Notes: generated by a model not told the origin, from the letters alone. 64,000 nucleotides of DNA from Bimastos eiseni (GCA_959347315.1 OY365818.1:832228-896227); one strand, 5' to 3'; positions 34,382 through 45,009 are shown, counted from the first letter of the stretch. Numbers and translations are program-made.

Positions 34382-35660
34382 TTAGAACACCACGTTCATT
34401 TTCTGTCCATCGGAGAGGAAGTTTAACAGCTTATCCGAAATTACGACGACGTAAGCCTCCGTTCCCGCAGGGACAGGGGAATTGAAAGTAACCTTGATCT
34501 GGATATCGACGACCGATGACTTTAGTCGTTCGGATTGTTTGCTTAGGTCGAAAACGAACAGCGGGAAAAGATCTTTATGATCGGCTGGTGTGATGTTGCT
34601 TTGAGTAATGCGTTGATCCATTCCGTAGAATTTCTCGCTAAACGTCGCCGCATCTCTGTACGCTCTCGAAAATTGTTGATTGGGGAACGAGAGGTTGTAG
34701 TCGACCGCCGGGTATCTTTTCTGGTTCATTATCATGTACATGTTTTTGAGAACGCAATGATCGAAAATAGATGGATTGGCTCGTTGACCACCGCTACGAT
34801 TCGTCTGAAATTCGACGATGATATACCTAGGTTTCTCCGGAGCCGTCTTGACGCCTAGACGCCAACTGAACGTTGTCGTTTGAGTAACCGAGAAGGTTTC
34901 GCATTGATGGGCGCGATAGGCTACGGGCATCGTCGATTTTGCTTCGATCGTTTTATACAGCTGTATTCTTTCCATGTCAGACGGAGTCACGTGAGGCATA
35001 TACCACGAGATTTTACCGATGTTTACATTCCCGTCATCGACTCCGTTAGCTCTATAAATAGCATCGTAGTCGGATTTGCGAACTAGCCTTAAAGTCTGTT
35101 TCATACCGTAGATGACCTTATCGTAATCTTCGCAGAATCCGAAGATGTGCTTGAGAGGCACTACGAAACTGAACGTGCCTTTAGCCGTCGGTTTCCGAAT
35201 AAGATACGCTTGTCTAATCGTGAATCCCGAGTTATCCGCGATAACAGCAGTCGCCGTGGTATCTTTAGTCCACAACTCTGTTAAGACCTTGGGCAAGGGC
35301 GAAGTCGTTGGGATATTTCAGTAACCCCAGCATCGTAGTGGCTTGACCCGGATGATAAACCGATTCAATGCCTTGACTCGAAAGGGCATAAGATATCTGG
35401 TTGAACAGGTGCATGAATCCGTTATTGGTGATGGCTACAGCGTCGGCATCGGTTCCGTCCGCTTTGGTCAGCCTACCTTCAAATAACAGATTCTACTCGG
35501 ATAGATGGCTAAACATATCTTGAAGTTCAATGTTTATACGAATCTCACCGGCGCTGTTTAGATTCGTCCTCGCTACCGGTTCGTATTCGTGCCATTCGTA
35601 TCTCTCGATTCCCTCGTTGGTTTAGGGAACGTCGGTAAATGTTAAAATATCTGATTGCAT
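34382..35660 (-). pseudogene. Capsid-like protein (probable double-jelly-roll major capsid), broken
   Basis: The 304-codon open frame (35296-34382) is the conserved C-terminal part, with FSFVVPLKHIFGFCEDYDK, ISWYMPHVTPSD, SFPNQQFSRAY, FYGMDQRI and SNITPADHKDLFPLF. It resembles a protein family common in Polinton-like elements of aquatic animals. The N-terminal part continues upstream to an ATG at about 35660, but stops interrupt it at about 35622-35624 and 35493-35495, and the frame shifts near 35296. The capsid assignment rests on family resemblance and on the neighbouring packaging ATPase. Confidence 0.7.
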
Positions 35661-35691
35661 GTTTAAAAAAAATAAGGTAGGATATTATTTT

Positions 35692-36111
35692 AAACTACTT
35701 TCATCCCGGCCCCATTTAAACGTCGAACGAAATCTTGAATAGCTATGGCGTTCGATTTTCCATTCGCTGGTATTCCGGAATGGTAACCGGCCAGTAAATT
35801 ATTTATGTTTATACCCTCGTTGTTGTTGATGTTGCCTCGCTCCCCGATTAATCGTGCCAAGGTTTCCACGCTCTTTTGTTCAAGCGTTGGTCGTACCTAT
35901 TCCTGGGGTGATAATTTAGGATTTAAAAGTTTAGCCGTGGCTTTATCCACCAATCGCTTTCCGACATCGATGGCTGCAGTCTTGCCGACGTCGATCGCGG
36001 AAGCTATTGCCTACTCTTTTCGCTCAACAAAATGTAAAACGACGAATTTGGTTCCGAGTTACGGGCCGTCCTTTCCGTGATGTCAACGATCTTTTGAAGA
36101 AGAGATTCCAT
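35692..36111 (-). pseudogene. Small unknown protein of the viral block, broken
   Basis: It starts at an ATG (MESLLQKIVDIT) between the capsid and ATPase genes on the same strand and ends with a NGAGMKVV-stop frame at 35692. In-frame stops (for example TAG after the first 35 or so codons) interrupt it. I do not recognise the family; its position would suit a minor structural protein. Confidence 0.45.
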
Positions 36112-36140
36112 TGCTTTTAATATACTCAATTTTTAATCAT

Positions 36141-36947
36141 TTATGAGGAAATGTCAAATTCGTCGAAACCGCATCTATACTTACCATTGTTCTTTTCACT
36201 CGTTAGATCAATCACAACAAATCCGTGAGGTAGCTTCCACGCTCTCTCGTATAGTCGTTTCAACTACTCCTTTAGCATGTCCGTACTAACGTGATCGTTG
36301 TAAATGTGATTAATATTTTTCAGGTCTTGAGGAAATAAACAGATAAAGTTTGCATTCTCTATTATCGTCTGTCTAGGCAGTTTGAAATAGTTCTGTGCGA
36401 GGTAAAAGCAGTCAACGTTACTATGTCTTCCTCGGATGTAATATGTCTCGCATTTGTTCTCTTTTTCTAACTGTAAATCGTCGAAAATCATCAGGTTCTT
36501 CTTTTCGCGATGCAAATCTCTCGGGTCTGGCACGTCTTCCGACAATTCGAAGATCTTGCAATCCATATCGGATTTTTTATCATTTAAATGTTTAGCCATT
36601 TCCTCAACGATGAATGCGGGTGATATATTTAGTCGCATGATCTCGTCTTGACAATCAAATAATGGGATGATCGCATCTTTCGGCATTTTTTCTTCGAATG
36701 CTTTCTTGAGTATTTTATACTCTGGTTGAAAGAGAGATCTACCAAATACCTGCAGGTTATCGTAATCTAACCATCCGGGTCTTAGAAGCAAATTAAGCAG
36801 TAGAGTCGTTTTACCACATCCTGACTTTCCTATGATCAAACCTCTTATGCTTCTCGGTAAAAGAGGACTATTGAATCTTTTCGATAACGAATCGTTCCAC
36901 GATAAATCTTTCACTTGCATCGTACTCGTTTTAAATATAAATAACAT
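36141..36947 (-). pseudogene. Packaging ATPase (FtsK/HerA, A32-like), late nonsense
   Basis: Walker A GKSGCGKTT and Walker B-like NLMIFDD, followed by LAQNYFKLPR, mark a viral genome-packaging ATPase of the Polinton/NCLDV type. Either the ATG at 36947 or the MQVKDLSW start 27 nt later is possible. The open frame ends at TAG (36266-36264), but the same frame stays open for about 40 more codons to a TAA near 36141-36143, so the stop is probably a premature mutation. The 5' end lies 16 bp from the divergent zinc-ribbon gene. Confidence 0.85.
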
Positions 36948-36963
36948 TGTATTTAAAAAACGA

Positions 36964-37176
36964 ATGGTCTGCGTAAAGTGTAAAACTCATACAGAAACTA
37001 AACATATCCAGAGCGTCTTTAGCAAAAACGGACGTCCTATGCTCAGAGGCACGTGCACCATGTGTGGAATAACAAAGACTCAATTTGTAAAAGCTGCAGA
37101 AGGAGGCGATCCAGTCGGATCTCTAAACTCGATCACTAGTAATATAAAATTACCTTGGGCTAAATTTTCTGGTTAA
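36964..37176 (+). CDS. Zinc-ribbon protein of the viral block (70 aa)
   Basis: MVCVKCKTHTETK opens with CxxC, and a second pair (GTCTMCG) follows, giving a four-Cys zinc ribbon of the DUF5679-like type seen in Polinton-like and large DNA viruses. The frame is intact. Its TAA is immediately followed, with no gap, by the ATG of the PLA2-like frame. It starts 16 bp from the opposing ATPase start, so the promoter region is bidirectional and minimal. Confidence 0.7.
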   Translation: MVCVKCKTHTETKHIQSVFSKNGRPMLRGTCTMCGITKTQFVKAAEGGDPVGSLNSITSNIKLPWAKFSG

Positions 37177-37515
37177 ATGCATCTTCCAGGTAACTCGTTT
37201 ACGGGACCAGGAACTATATTAGATTTGAGATTGAACCCCGACGGAACCCCTAAAGATTGGTCGAAACCCGTTGATAGAGTCGATAACGCCGCTTGTCGTT
37301 ACGATTTAGCTTACGATCGGTTTTCTGACACAGCGTCTAGGAATATCACCGATAAAGCGATGATAAACGAATTAAACAACATTCCTAATCCTAGCGTACG
37401 GGAGCGGATCGAACGGACGATAGTCAAGCCTATCTTAGCCACCAAAGCGAGTTTCGGGTTAGGTCTGACCGATTTTAAAAAACTCCAAAATTACAAGAAA
37501 AAAAGTCTCCGTTAA
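37177..37515 (+). CDS. Phospholipase A2-like viral protein, probably inactive (112 aa)
   Basis: HLPGNSFTGPGT followed by PVDRVDNAA and RYDLAYDRF is the parvovirus/Polinton PLA2 pattern, in which the active site is HDxxY and the glycine-rich loop binds calcium. Here Tyr occupies the position of the catalytic His (YDLAY), which should abolish hydrolysis. The frame is otherwise open. In related viruses this domain helps virions cross membranes. The ATG abuts the preceding stop codon. Confidence 0.65.
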   Translation: MHLPGNSFTGPGTILDLRLNPDGTPKDWSKPVDRVDNAACRYDLAYDRFSDTASRNITDKAMINELNNIPNPSVRERIERTIVKPILATKASFGLGLTDFKKLQNYKKKSLR

Positions 37516-38281
37516 CATGGACCGATCAACTCGCCGAAGAATTACACAAGCCCGTTGTAGGGCATTTTCGAAAAAGGAAGGTGTACGTTGGGGGTATCGA
37601 TGAAATCTGGGCAGCTGATTTGGTCGATATGCAGTCTTTCGCCAAAGATAAAGATGGCGCTAAATACCTGTGGACCGTGATAGACGTATTTTCCAACTAC
37701 GGTTGGATCGTTCCATTAAAAGATAAGAGCGGAAAATCTACGGTGAAGGGTTCTGGAAGATACTCAAAAGCAGCGGAAGGAAACCAGGGAAACTTTGAGT
37801 AGACAAAGGCAAAGAATTTTACGATAAGGACTTTAAAAAACTGGTAGAGTTGTATTCTACCAAAAACGAAGAGAAATCGTGTGTTGTCGAGCGATGGAAT
37901 AGAACGATGAGAGAAAGAATGTTTAAATACTTTTCGGCTAATTCGACTAGAAGATATATCGACGTGTTAAACGATATGGTCAGCAGTTACAACGAAACGA
38001 GACATTCTTCCATTTAAATGACGTCTGCTAGAGCGAGTATGAAAGAAAACGAGAAGGCCGTATGGATGAATTTATACCGCCATGAAATTCCGGAACCCAA
38101 TAAGCCTAAGTTCCCGATAGGTGATAAGGTTAGAATAACGAAGAAAAAGACGACCTTAGAAAAGATTTATACGCCGAGATGGACGGAGGAAGTTGTGTGC
38201 ACGGTCACGCTCGAGCGATCACGAGCGACCGTGTCATCGATACCACGGGAAAGTACCCGTCGTTTACGCCTCGATTTATAA
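37516..38281 (+). pseudogene. Retroviral-type (rve) integrase of the viral block, broken
   Basis: IDEIWAADLVDMQSFAKD supplies the first catalytic Asp, WTVIDVFSNYGWIVPLKDK the second, and VVERWNRTMRERMFKYF the Glu region of a DDE integrase. A basic C-terminal part (FPIGDKVRITKKK) follows. The frame is lost near 37748, an in-frame TGA lies near 37798, and a TAA lies at about 38016. The N-terminal frame (WTDQLAEELHKP) starts next to the end of the PLA2-like gene. Confidence 0.85.
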
Positions 38282-38354
38282 ATACGCTCGGTACGTCATC
38301 GTCACACGACTCGGGTCGATGCGTGTACGTCATGAGTCATCGTTACAAAAAGAT

Positions 38355-38496
38355 CACGTGACAGGAATGTGCATCGCTCATTGGATGAAGAAGGTCACGT
38401 GATAAGAATTTCCGTAGATTGGCCACGTGACAAAAATGCTCGACGCTGATTGGATGTCTGAGATGGTCACGTGGCAAAATGTGCATCGCTGATTGG
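38355..38496. promoter_or_regulatory. Four alternating CACGTG / ATTGG modules
   Basis: CACGTG starts at 38355, 38396, 38424 and 38468; ATTGG starts at 38380, 38418, 38449 and 38492. The E-box-to-ATTGG distances are 25, 22, 25 and 24 bp, and the spacers share ACAAAAATG and GCATCGCTG words. This is a degenerate tandem array of an E-box plus inverted CCAAT box. A TATA-like GATATAAAGG lies near 38655. It directly follows the viral integrase. USF/MITF-type and NF-Y proteins bind such sites; use here is inferred. Confidence 0.6.
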
Positions 38497-38859
38497 TTCT
38501 GTCCCAAAGGCTCCGGTTTTCAAATACTACTATGTACCATAATGGCTTCTGATGTATAAGAAGAATAAAAAAGAAACCAGACCCTTCCACTATCGCCTGG
38601 CAATCACTCGTACATGTATGTAGTGTAAGCGACTTTATTTTTCTCAACCTCGTGATATAAAGGCGGACGGCCAATCCTCTCCATCGACATTTCATATTAT
38701 CACCGACGGTGCGCGGTCAGCGTACTCATTAAACTGAGCTTCTTACTGGCGCAGGTTGAGCAGAAATCTCGACACAAATTTTACCCCGACAGGCATTTGA
38801 ACCCTCGTGTATTCTGCTCCATGTGCGCTTGACTACTTTCCATCGTGTCGTTTACACAA

Positions 38860-39330
38860 TAACAGCTGTTCGTTCCTCTCTATGGTTCAGTTTTCGGCCC
38901 TCTGTTTCTTGTCATTTGTCATGGCAGTGAAATCCAAATTTAAGTCAACGAATGAGAGCTTCAGGCTAATCTACGGCTAATTTAAGAGTCACTGTTACTA
39001 CCAGGAGTTTGCATGAAAATGATAAATGATGCCTTCATGTTATGATGTCCACCCCACGTGATTATGCCTTCACCCTTAGCATATACATATATTGTGTTGA
39101 AACGACGTCCTCTGCATCCCCTTTAGCAATCATTCTATGATGGCATTCTTATAGTCATACGTCATCCAAACACTCCAGCGTAGGAGAAACATTTTGGCCA
39201 TCGGTTCCACAGTATGGAGCAGTAACATTTCTGTTTGTATCTTCTCACTTATATGTATATTATGTCATTAGCGTCGCCCTCCTTCATCCAGACTTGGGGC
39301 TAGAACTGTCAGAGTGCAAACAGTGGTGGA
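38860..39330 (+). repeat. Dispersed repeat family B
   Basis: Pieces match 5220-5400 and 54905-55095: TTTCTTGTCATTTGTCATGG, CAGTGAAATCCA, ACTACCAGGAGTTTG and AATGATAAATGATGCC. A further piece near 39270 (TCATCCAGACTTGGGGCT) matches 4790-4820. Other copies are near 3945-4090 and, within the segmental duplication, 50490-50650 and 51740-51930. Confidence 0.75.
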
Positions 39331-41049
39331 GCTTTCACTTATATAGCGCGTTTTTAAACCTCGCACAGGCGGCATTACTCGGCTATCTAACACATATGAA
39401 ACAATGCGTCTTAGGATGAGCTTCACGTGTTTTATCAACTGCTATTGGTGGCGATGAATTTACAATTTAATGTGGAAGATTGCTTCATGACAACAACACA
39501 AATGAATCAGACTTATAACGGGAAAAACACAAGGTCTGAAGGAATGAGAGAACGACCTGCGACAGAGAACTTCACATAAGTGTAAGAATTTTGAACTGAT
39601 TTATCTAGTCTCAGACTCTCATTATATATATATATATATAAACATAATTAATTATTTACTTAATCATTTATTTCTCTCATGTCACCGATTCACAGAACCA
39701 GAACATTGGGGATGTACATACTACTGAGTGGCTCCTGTCTGGTGGTTCTGCGCTTGGCAGCTCGCATATTAAGTAGCTTCCTACATTCTCCCCTATCTCT
39801 GCATACACATGCTGCTTTAGCTGCCTGTTAATCAGTGGATTTCATACCGCAATTGCTGCTCTGGTTTCGCGTTGCGTCCATGGTTGTGCTCCATGATCCT
39901 CTACCTCATTTTGCGCCATCTTAACCGCCCAGTGTTCTAACGTCGCAACACGTCAGGCGCTTCGCGCTGCAGCATCTAGCTCCGCGGGCTTGCTAGGCAA
40001 TTAGGCATCGCCGTACTTTTAATAGACTCTATCAAGAAAGACTCCCTCTTGAGCACCGCTCTATATTTGTGACCCAACCGCCAGGGTTTTACAACACGCC
40101 CAACTCTGTTTATCTGTCATCGTAGCTGAGCTGGGTGGCGTCCTGTGTGGGTTCTTGAAGTGGAGCAATAAAAATGCTCAGAGTGAACGAATAACTATGC
40201 ATAGAACTCTATGATTAAACGAACATAGTGCTTATCGACTTTGTACACTCGCAGAGAGATTAGTTCGCAATTCTATCGTATTCCAGATATGTATATACAT
40301 GTATATATATATAAGTAACTAGAGTGCAATAACAGCTTTGCCCATCCGTGTCAATCAGGAAGTCATCGCTAATGTTAATAAATAATGTTCTCATTGTGTA
40401 ATGGAGTTAATCTCATGAGCCTATGCTTTCACCCTGATAATAAATTCCGATCTCACATTGTGTGACTGATGCACCAAACACCCGCAGTCGGTATCTCAGA
40501 GTTGTCCACTGGCCTGGTCGATTAGGGTCACGAATATCTGTACATCGGTCGAGTAGTGTCCAGAACCTGATAGTTCGGATTGAATCGGATATCCAGCCTG
40601 GACACACTTAGACCACCCTTTTCTGCAGAGCCTAAATTTCAAAAAGGCGGTCGGGATACCAGCTGCTGACAAAACGATAGTTCTATTGAGTGTCACATTT
40701 TAGCACAAATCGCTCGTCGCCTTTTTTGTATTTCTGCTAGCTTTCACAGTCAGAGAGTGAGAGAGATAGAGTTAACGTCTGTGGGCAACACAATAAAGAC
40801 GTACGATTTAGGATAGCGCACAGGAGGTGGAAGCAATTAAATTATTTTGCTGAGGGATGCGGACTTGACTCTTACATTCCTATTAGTAATATCCAAAATT
40901 GTTTTTCATGAATTTCTGATGAAATATAGCGGTTGTCTTCCTGTTCCATTGTAAATTATCTATCTGGTATTGGAATAATAATAATAGTAGTTTCCACAGA
41001 GCATAGATGTAATAATAGTAATATTCCACAGAGCATTGAACGTAATAAT

Positions 41050-41345
41050 AATGGGTTGCCTCTGAGCATAGACGTGTGCTAGAGGTAAGCGAATAGTCCA
41101 CAAGAAATCCGATGGTGTGCAATATCACCGGTTCAAGGAGGCGCAAGAACCAGGCGGGCATCAGGTCATGACCTTCAGCTTTTGGTAGAAGAGTATGAAG
41201 TTTGCCAATTGTGGATTCTTTATCAATGACACTAGGTAGAGTGTTGAGGTACTGAGATTGTCAGATAAGATAGACGCCAAAACATTCAGATTATGTGTGC
41301 ACTTGCTCTCATCAACGGACAGGAATTAGCGACTTACACCGTGTC
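41050..41345 (-). pseudogene. LINE RT relic, copy 1 (minus)
   Basis: On the minus strand MPAWFLRLLEPVILHTIGFL and SLTSSTRL match the conserved PDG-IPAWFLR...A..L..P....FN.SL segment before RT motif 1 in CR1/Jockey-group LINEs. It pairs with 43335-43655, which shares the same sequence. Confidence 0.6.
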
Positions 41346-41349
41346 ACGT

Positions 41350-41640
41350 TTCATCCGATCAGTACAACGGATTGGCACTGACTTATGTGCAGCTTCGTCT
41401 GTATCAAAAGCCGGTCCATTCGAACGCGAGTTCGTAATTCTTAAAATTATTGTCTGCGTTAGATTGCGTTTGACTCCCCCCTGTTTTATTGGCCTGGCCA
41501 GAATGCATCCGCCAAAGGCTAAGAAGTCCGACCATTTCCCAGTGTTTTCTGGTTGACTGACGACAACATCTATGACCTCTCCCAAAAGACCCTAGCATGA
41601 TACTCTTGCTGACACGTGCCCCTTTTGCAAGCGGGTGCAA
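41350..41640 (-). pseudogene. N-terminal relic of an RLE retrotransposon (minus)
   Basis: KWSDFLAFGGCILARP and the following KRNLTQTIILRITN (minus strand) match residues about 140-175 of the intact element (KWFDFLAFGGTVLVKP, HNMTKMILSRITEW). Similarity runs through two frames, so it is a decayed copy. Confidence 0.75.
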
Positions 41641-41799
41641 GAGGTTCGAAGGCTTTGTCCATTCTAATCTGGCTGTGTTAGTATGTATATGTGAGTTTCA
41701 GAGTCAACTGTTTCGGCGCCCTTGTAGTGGTTATAGGGCCGCGTTTACGGCGTCGTATAAATCGGCGTTGTTGTTGTTATTATTATGATTATTATGATT

Positions 41800-41813
41800 A
41801 TGATTATGATCAC

Positions 41814-41868
<55 letters not shown>
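41800..41868. repeat. (ATT)n tract
   Basis: ATT repeats, with GATT variants at the left, directly preceding the diverged RLE relic. Confidence 0.95.
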
Positions 41869-41869
<1 letters not shown>

Positions 41870-43257
41870 CTATACCAAAGAAATGCCAATAGCGCGAAAT
41901 GCGTTTACCAAGTAGTCTTTCAGAATGAGGACAGTAAAGTTGACGATCCCTCATTCTGTGGCTTCAGAGACACACCACTTGGAGAAGTGACTCTGTTGGG
42001 TTCACCTCTGATGCTTGGACCAGCCGTCAACACGGTGGTGGGTATGAAAGCGGATGACCTGGAACGAGCGGTAGGGAGGCTCTCCATACTCACATGACGC
42101 CCTTATCCTACTGTGGAATGGCTTCAGTATACTGAAGCTTTTCTATACAATGCGCACAGCCTTATGTGTCGACTCTCCAAGTCTTACAGATTTGACTCGC
42201 TGTTGGGAACTAGAATTCCGAGTATATTGAAAGTGAGGCTATCGGATGAGAACTGGCTCCAGGCATCCCTTCCGGTGAAAGATGGTCTTGGAATTCGCTA
42301 TGCTGCTACGCTGGCAATTTCTGCCTTCTTAGCATCTGCTGCGAGCACGAGCGAACTCCTAGCATACATTCTGCCACTAGAATAAACTGAAACATCAGAC
42401 GAAGTAGTTAATACAGCTTTAGAGGCAAGGATAACACTCACTGATGCAGAACCATCAAAGAGATCGGCAGCTAATCGCCAAAAGTAATGGGACAGCCGAT
42501 GGACAAGTAAAGCATGAACAACTCTACAGAGGTCAGAGAACAATTCACTCGATCGCGCTCGTCTCCTGGCCACTCTGTCACCACACGCGGGAGATTGGTT
42601 GTTTGCGCCTCCGGTTACTGCGTTGGTTCTCCGACTGTCAGACGAAGTCATAAGGATCGCAGTGGGACTTCGACTCGGAACGAAACTATGTGAACCTCAT
42701 CTGTGTCACTGTGGCGAGAGGGCCGACGCCAGAGGACTCCATGGTCTGCAGGGAGAGCAGAAGAAACTCAGGCCGACAAAAACGACACAGTATGCTCAAT
42801 GACTTAATTATTATGGAGAAAATTTCGAAGGGCGAGCATCCCTTCTCAGAAGGAACCCTTGGGCCTCAACAGAGAAGATGACAAGCGACCGGATGGCGTG
42901 ACACTCATCTCCTGGTCATGTGGTAGGTGCTTCACTTGGGATGTGACCGTTTCAGATACTTGTGCGATTTAACACCTGACAGCGACGTTAACTGGCACAG
43001 GAGATGCAGCAAACCGGGCAGCCGTCGCCAAAAGAACAAACTAGACCTCAAACACCCGAACGCATGCTTTTGTGGCGGTAGCACTAGAGTCCAGCGGTGC
43101 TTGGATTTTTGAAAGTTTGAACTTAGTATTAGAGCTGGGACGATGGATAACCGATGTGACCCATGACACACTCGAGACAAGCTACCTATTCCAAAGCCAC
43201 TCAGTAGCCGTCCAGCGTGGGAACGTCATCTGCTTTTCGTCAACACTACCATATTAA
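41869..43257 (+). pseudogene. Diverged RLE retrotransposon 3' half
   Basis: Fragments follow the order of the intact ORF: LGEVTLLGSPLMLGPAVNTV, DDLERAVGRLS, NWLQASLPVKDG, LAISAFLASAASTSELLAYI, APPVTALVLRLSDEV, GLRLGTKLCEPHLCH, DKRPDGVTLI-like and HDTLETSYLFQ. Many frameshifts and stops are present. It is a different, older subfamily of the element at 9007. AAT repeats (43265-43333) follow. Confidence 0.88.
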
Positions 43258-43264
43258 ATATTAA

Positions 43265-43333
43265 TGATAATAAATTAATAATAACAATAATAATAATAAT
43301 AATAATAATAATATTAATAATAATAATAATAAT
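43265..43333. repeat. (AAT)n tail
   Basis: AAT repeats terminating the diverged RLE relic and leading directly into a LINE relic. Confidence 0.93.
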
Positions 43334-43334
43334 T

Positions 43335-43655
43335 TTCCACTAAGTATAGACATGTACGGTACTAAAGGTAAGCGCATAGCTTACAAGAAATCTGATGGGA
43401 TGAGACATCACCGTTTCAAGGAGGCGCAAGAACCAGACGGGAATTATGTCGTGACCCAAAGCTAATGACTGAAGAGTATCGAGTTAGCTAATGATGGCGT
43501 CTTCATTGGGGAAATTAGATAGATTGTCGAAGTTCTGAGAAGGGCGATTGTCAGATAAAAAGGACGTCAAAACATCCAGATTCTCTGTAGGGCTACAGTT
43601 GCTCTTCATCAACGGATTCAACGCACATGAATAATTAGCAACTTACGCTAATAAC
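43335..43655 (-). pseudogene. LINE RT relic, copy 2 (minus)
   Basis: Minus-strand IPVWFLRLLETVMSHPIRFL and YALTFSTV match the same LINE segment as 41050-41345. Both copies also share TTTCAAGGAGGCGCAAGAAC on the + strand. The two similar relics bracket the diverged RLE element. Confidence 0.6.
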
Positions 43656-44035
43656 GAACGCATCGATCAAAAACTGTTCAAATGGAACGCTGACTTGCAT
43701 GTGTATGAATATTTTGGATTCTTCAATTCAACGAACACAGGCATCTTAGCACGATCTGAAACAAAAGAAAATGCAGAAGAAAACGCAAAATAACACATCC
43801 GATGAGAAAAACTGTGCCACACGAATGAAGCGAGGGCAAAACTCCGAGGTTAAATGTGCGATTGAATGGCGAATGATTGATTAGAGGAGTTGTGGAAATG
43901 ACTGATTCTAATCGGTAGCAATAATCCTTATGGCGATAACTTACATATTCCTTTTGCAGATGTTTAAATGGAACACGTCTTCTGCCGATTGTTCCGTGAA
44001 AATCTATATAAAAGTTTCCTTGTTATGTCTTACAG

Positions 44036-44404
44036 ATAGAACTTAAAGCGAGCGGCATTTGGTTCTACGCCGATTATGCCACCTTTTCTCTTGATTCGGA
44101 AGCCAAGAAATACGCCCTTCACCTCTCAGGATTCAGCGGAAATGCCGGCGATTCACTCACCGACACTTCTCTGAGGGTGACTGCGCACCACAATGGAAGA
44201 AGCTTCTCAACAGAGGATGCTGACAACGACAGAGACTCAGATGGGAACTGCGCCAAGAATTGGGAAGGAGGATGGTGGTTCGACGGCTGTTTTATGTCCT
44301 GCCTTACATGCCCTTACCAAGATCAATTTAAGTGGCACCTTGATGGTGGTTGGAAGACGAGTGGTTTACTTCGAGCAGCGCGAATGATGATGAAAATCAT
44401 CTGA
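44036..44404 (+). pseudogene. Orphan last FReD exon
   Basis: Acceptor TATGTCTTACAG, then an open frame of 122 codons to TGA: FYADYATFSLDSEAKKY, SGNAGDSL, STEDADNDRD, NCAKN, GGWWFDGC, SCLTC and AARMMMKII. It is most like exon 4 of the PAN-FReD gene at 21296, including intron sequence before it (CCTTATGG...AACTTACA). No PAN, linker or first FReD exon lies upstream on this strand; the 44 kb side is filled by retroelement relics. It could be a leftover of a disrupted gene or an acceptor for exons elsewhere. Confidence 0.75.
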
Positions 44405-44754
44405 ACATATTCTGAAGGATCAGATGCTCTACTTCATAACCGATTGCCTGCAGCATCTACGTGGCAATGACTTGTAGGAGAATTTCGTCTTAATCTAACG
44501 TTTGCACATAATTTATTCGCTATTGAACGAACGAACGAACTCAAATGTTTTATTATAACCAAATCCAGACCATCAAACATATGCAAATAGTAATTAATTG
44601 CTCAATTAATTAGGTCACAAAAGGGAGACCCATTGGGATCACCTCCCACTAACAGGGTTACCCACTAACGTATGTAGCTCTATAAATCCTTCTGAGCACC
44701 GACATATTATTTAAATATACAGCGAACAAAACACTGATATAAACAGAGTTGTCC

Positions 44755-44905
44755 ATGGGTCCAATTTTCTTGACCCGACCCAACCCGTCTCATCCGAAAT
44801 GGACCCAACCCGACACGACTTCTGAGGCCAAATATTTTACCCACTCGGTCCGACCCGTGGACTCGTGGAGTGCATGATCCGATCCGACCCGACTTTAGTG
44901 CTGGT
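44755..44905. repeat. GACCC-rich low-complexity patch
   Basis: Recurring GACCCGACCC, CCAACCCG and GGACCC words, with a period of about 5-10 bp. Confidence 0.7.
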
Positions 44906-45009
44906 AATTATTATTAATATTTTAGTTATCATCCAATTCTACTGCCGTACAATAAACGTAACATAGACAGACCGCCATATAGGATAAGCATGGAGTTTCT
45001 GCGGCGGAA

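Larger units (their letters stand above)
34382..38281. mobile_element. Compact Polinton-like virus relic
   Basis: A contiguous block of virus-like genes. On the minus strand (left): capsid-like protein, a small unknown and the packaging ATPase. On the plus strand (right): zinc-ribbon protein, PLA2-like protein and retroviral-type integrase. The two arms diverge from about 36947/36964. This gene set belongs to the Polinton/Maverick and adintovirus-like world. No protein-primed DNA polymerase or protease is present, and I found no terminal inverted repeats. Most genes carry stops or frameshifts, so this is an old endogenous copy. Confidence 0.8.
38282..41049. other. No gene; repeat fragments
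   Basis: Beyond the E-box array, a family B repeat copy occupies about 38860-39330 and (TA)n lies near 39625-39642. The rest contains only short unassignable frames. Confidence 0.4.

Noticed and set aside
36395..36651. Plus-strand ORFs opposite the packaging ATPase, and 34577-35086 opposite the capsid-like gene
   Set aside because: Antisense shadows of recognised viral frames.
34060..38700. Terminal inverted repeats of the viral block
   Set aside because: I compared the flanks outside the capsid end and the integrase end and saw no convincing reverse-complement match.
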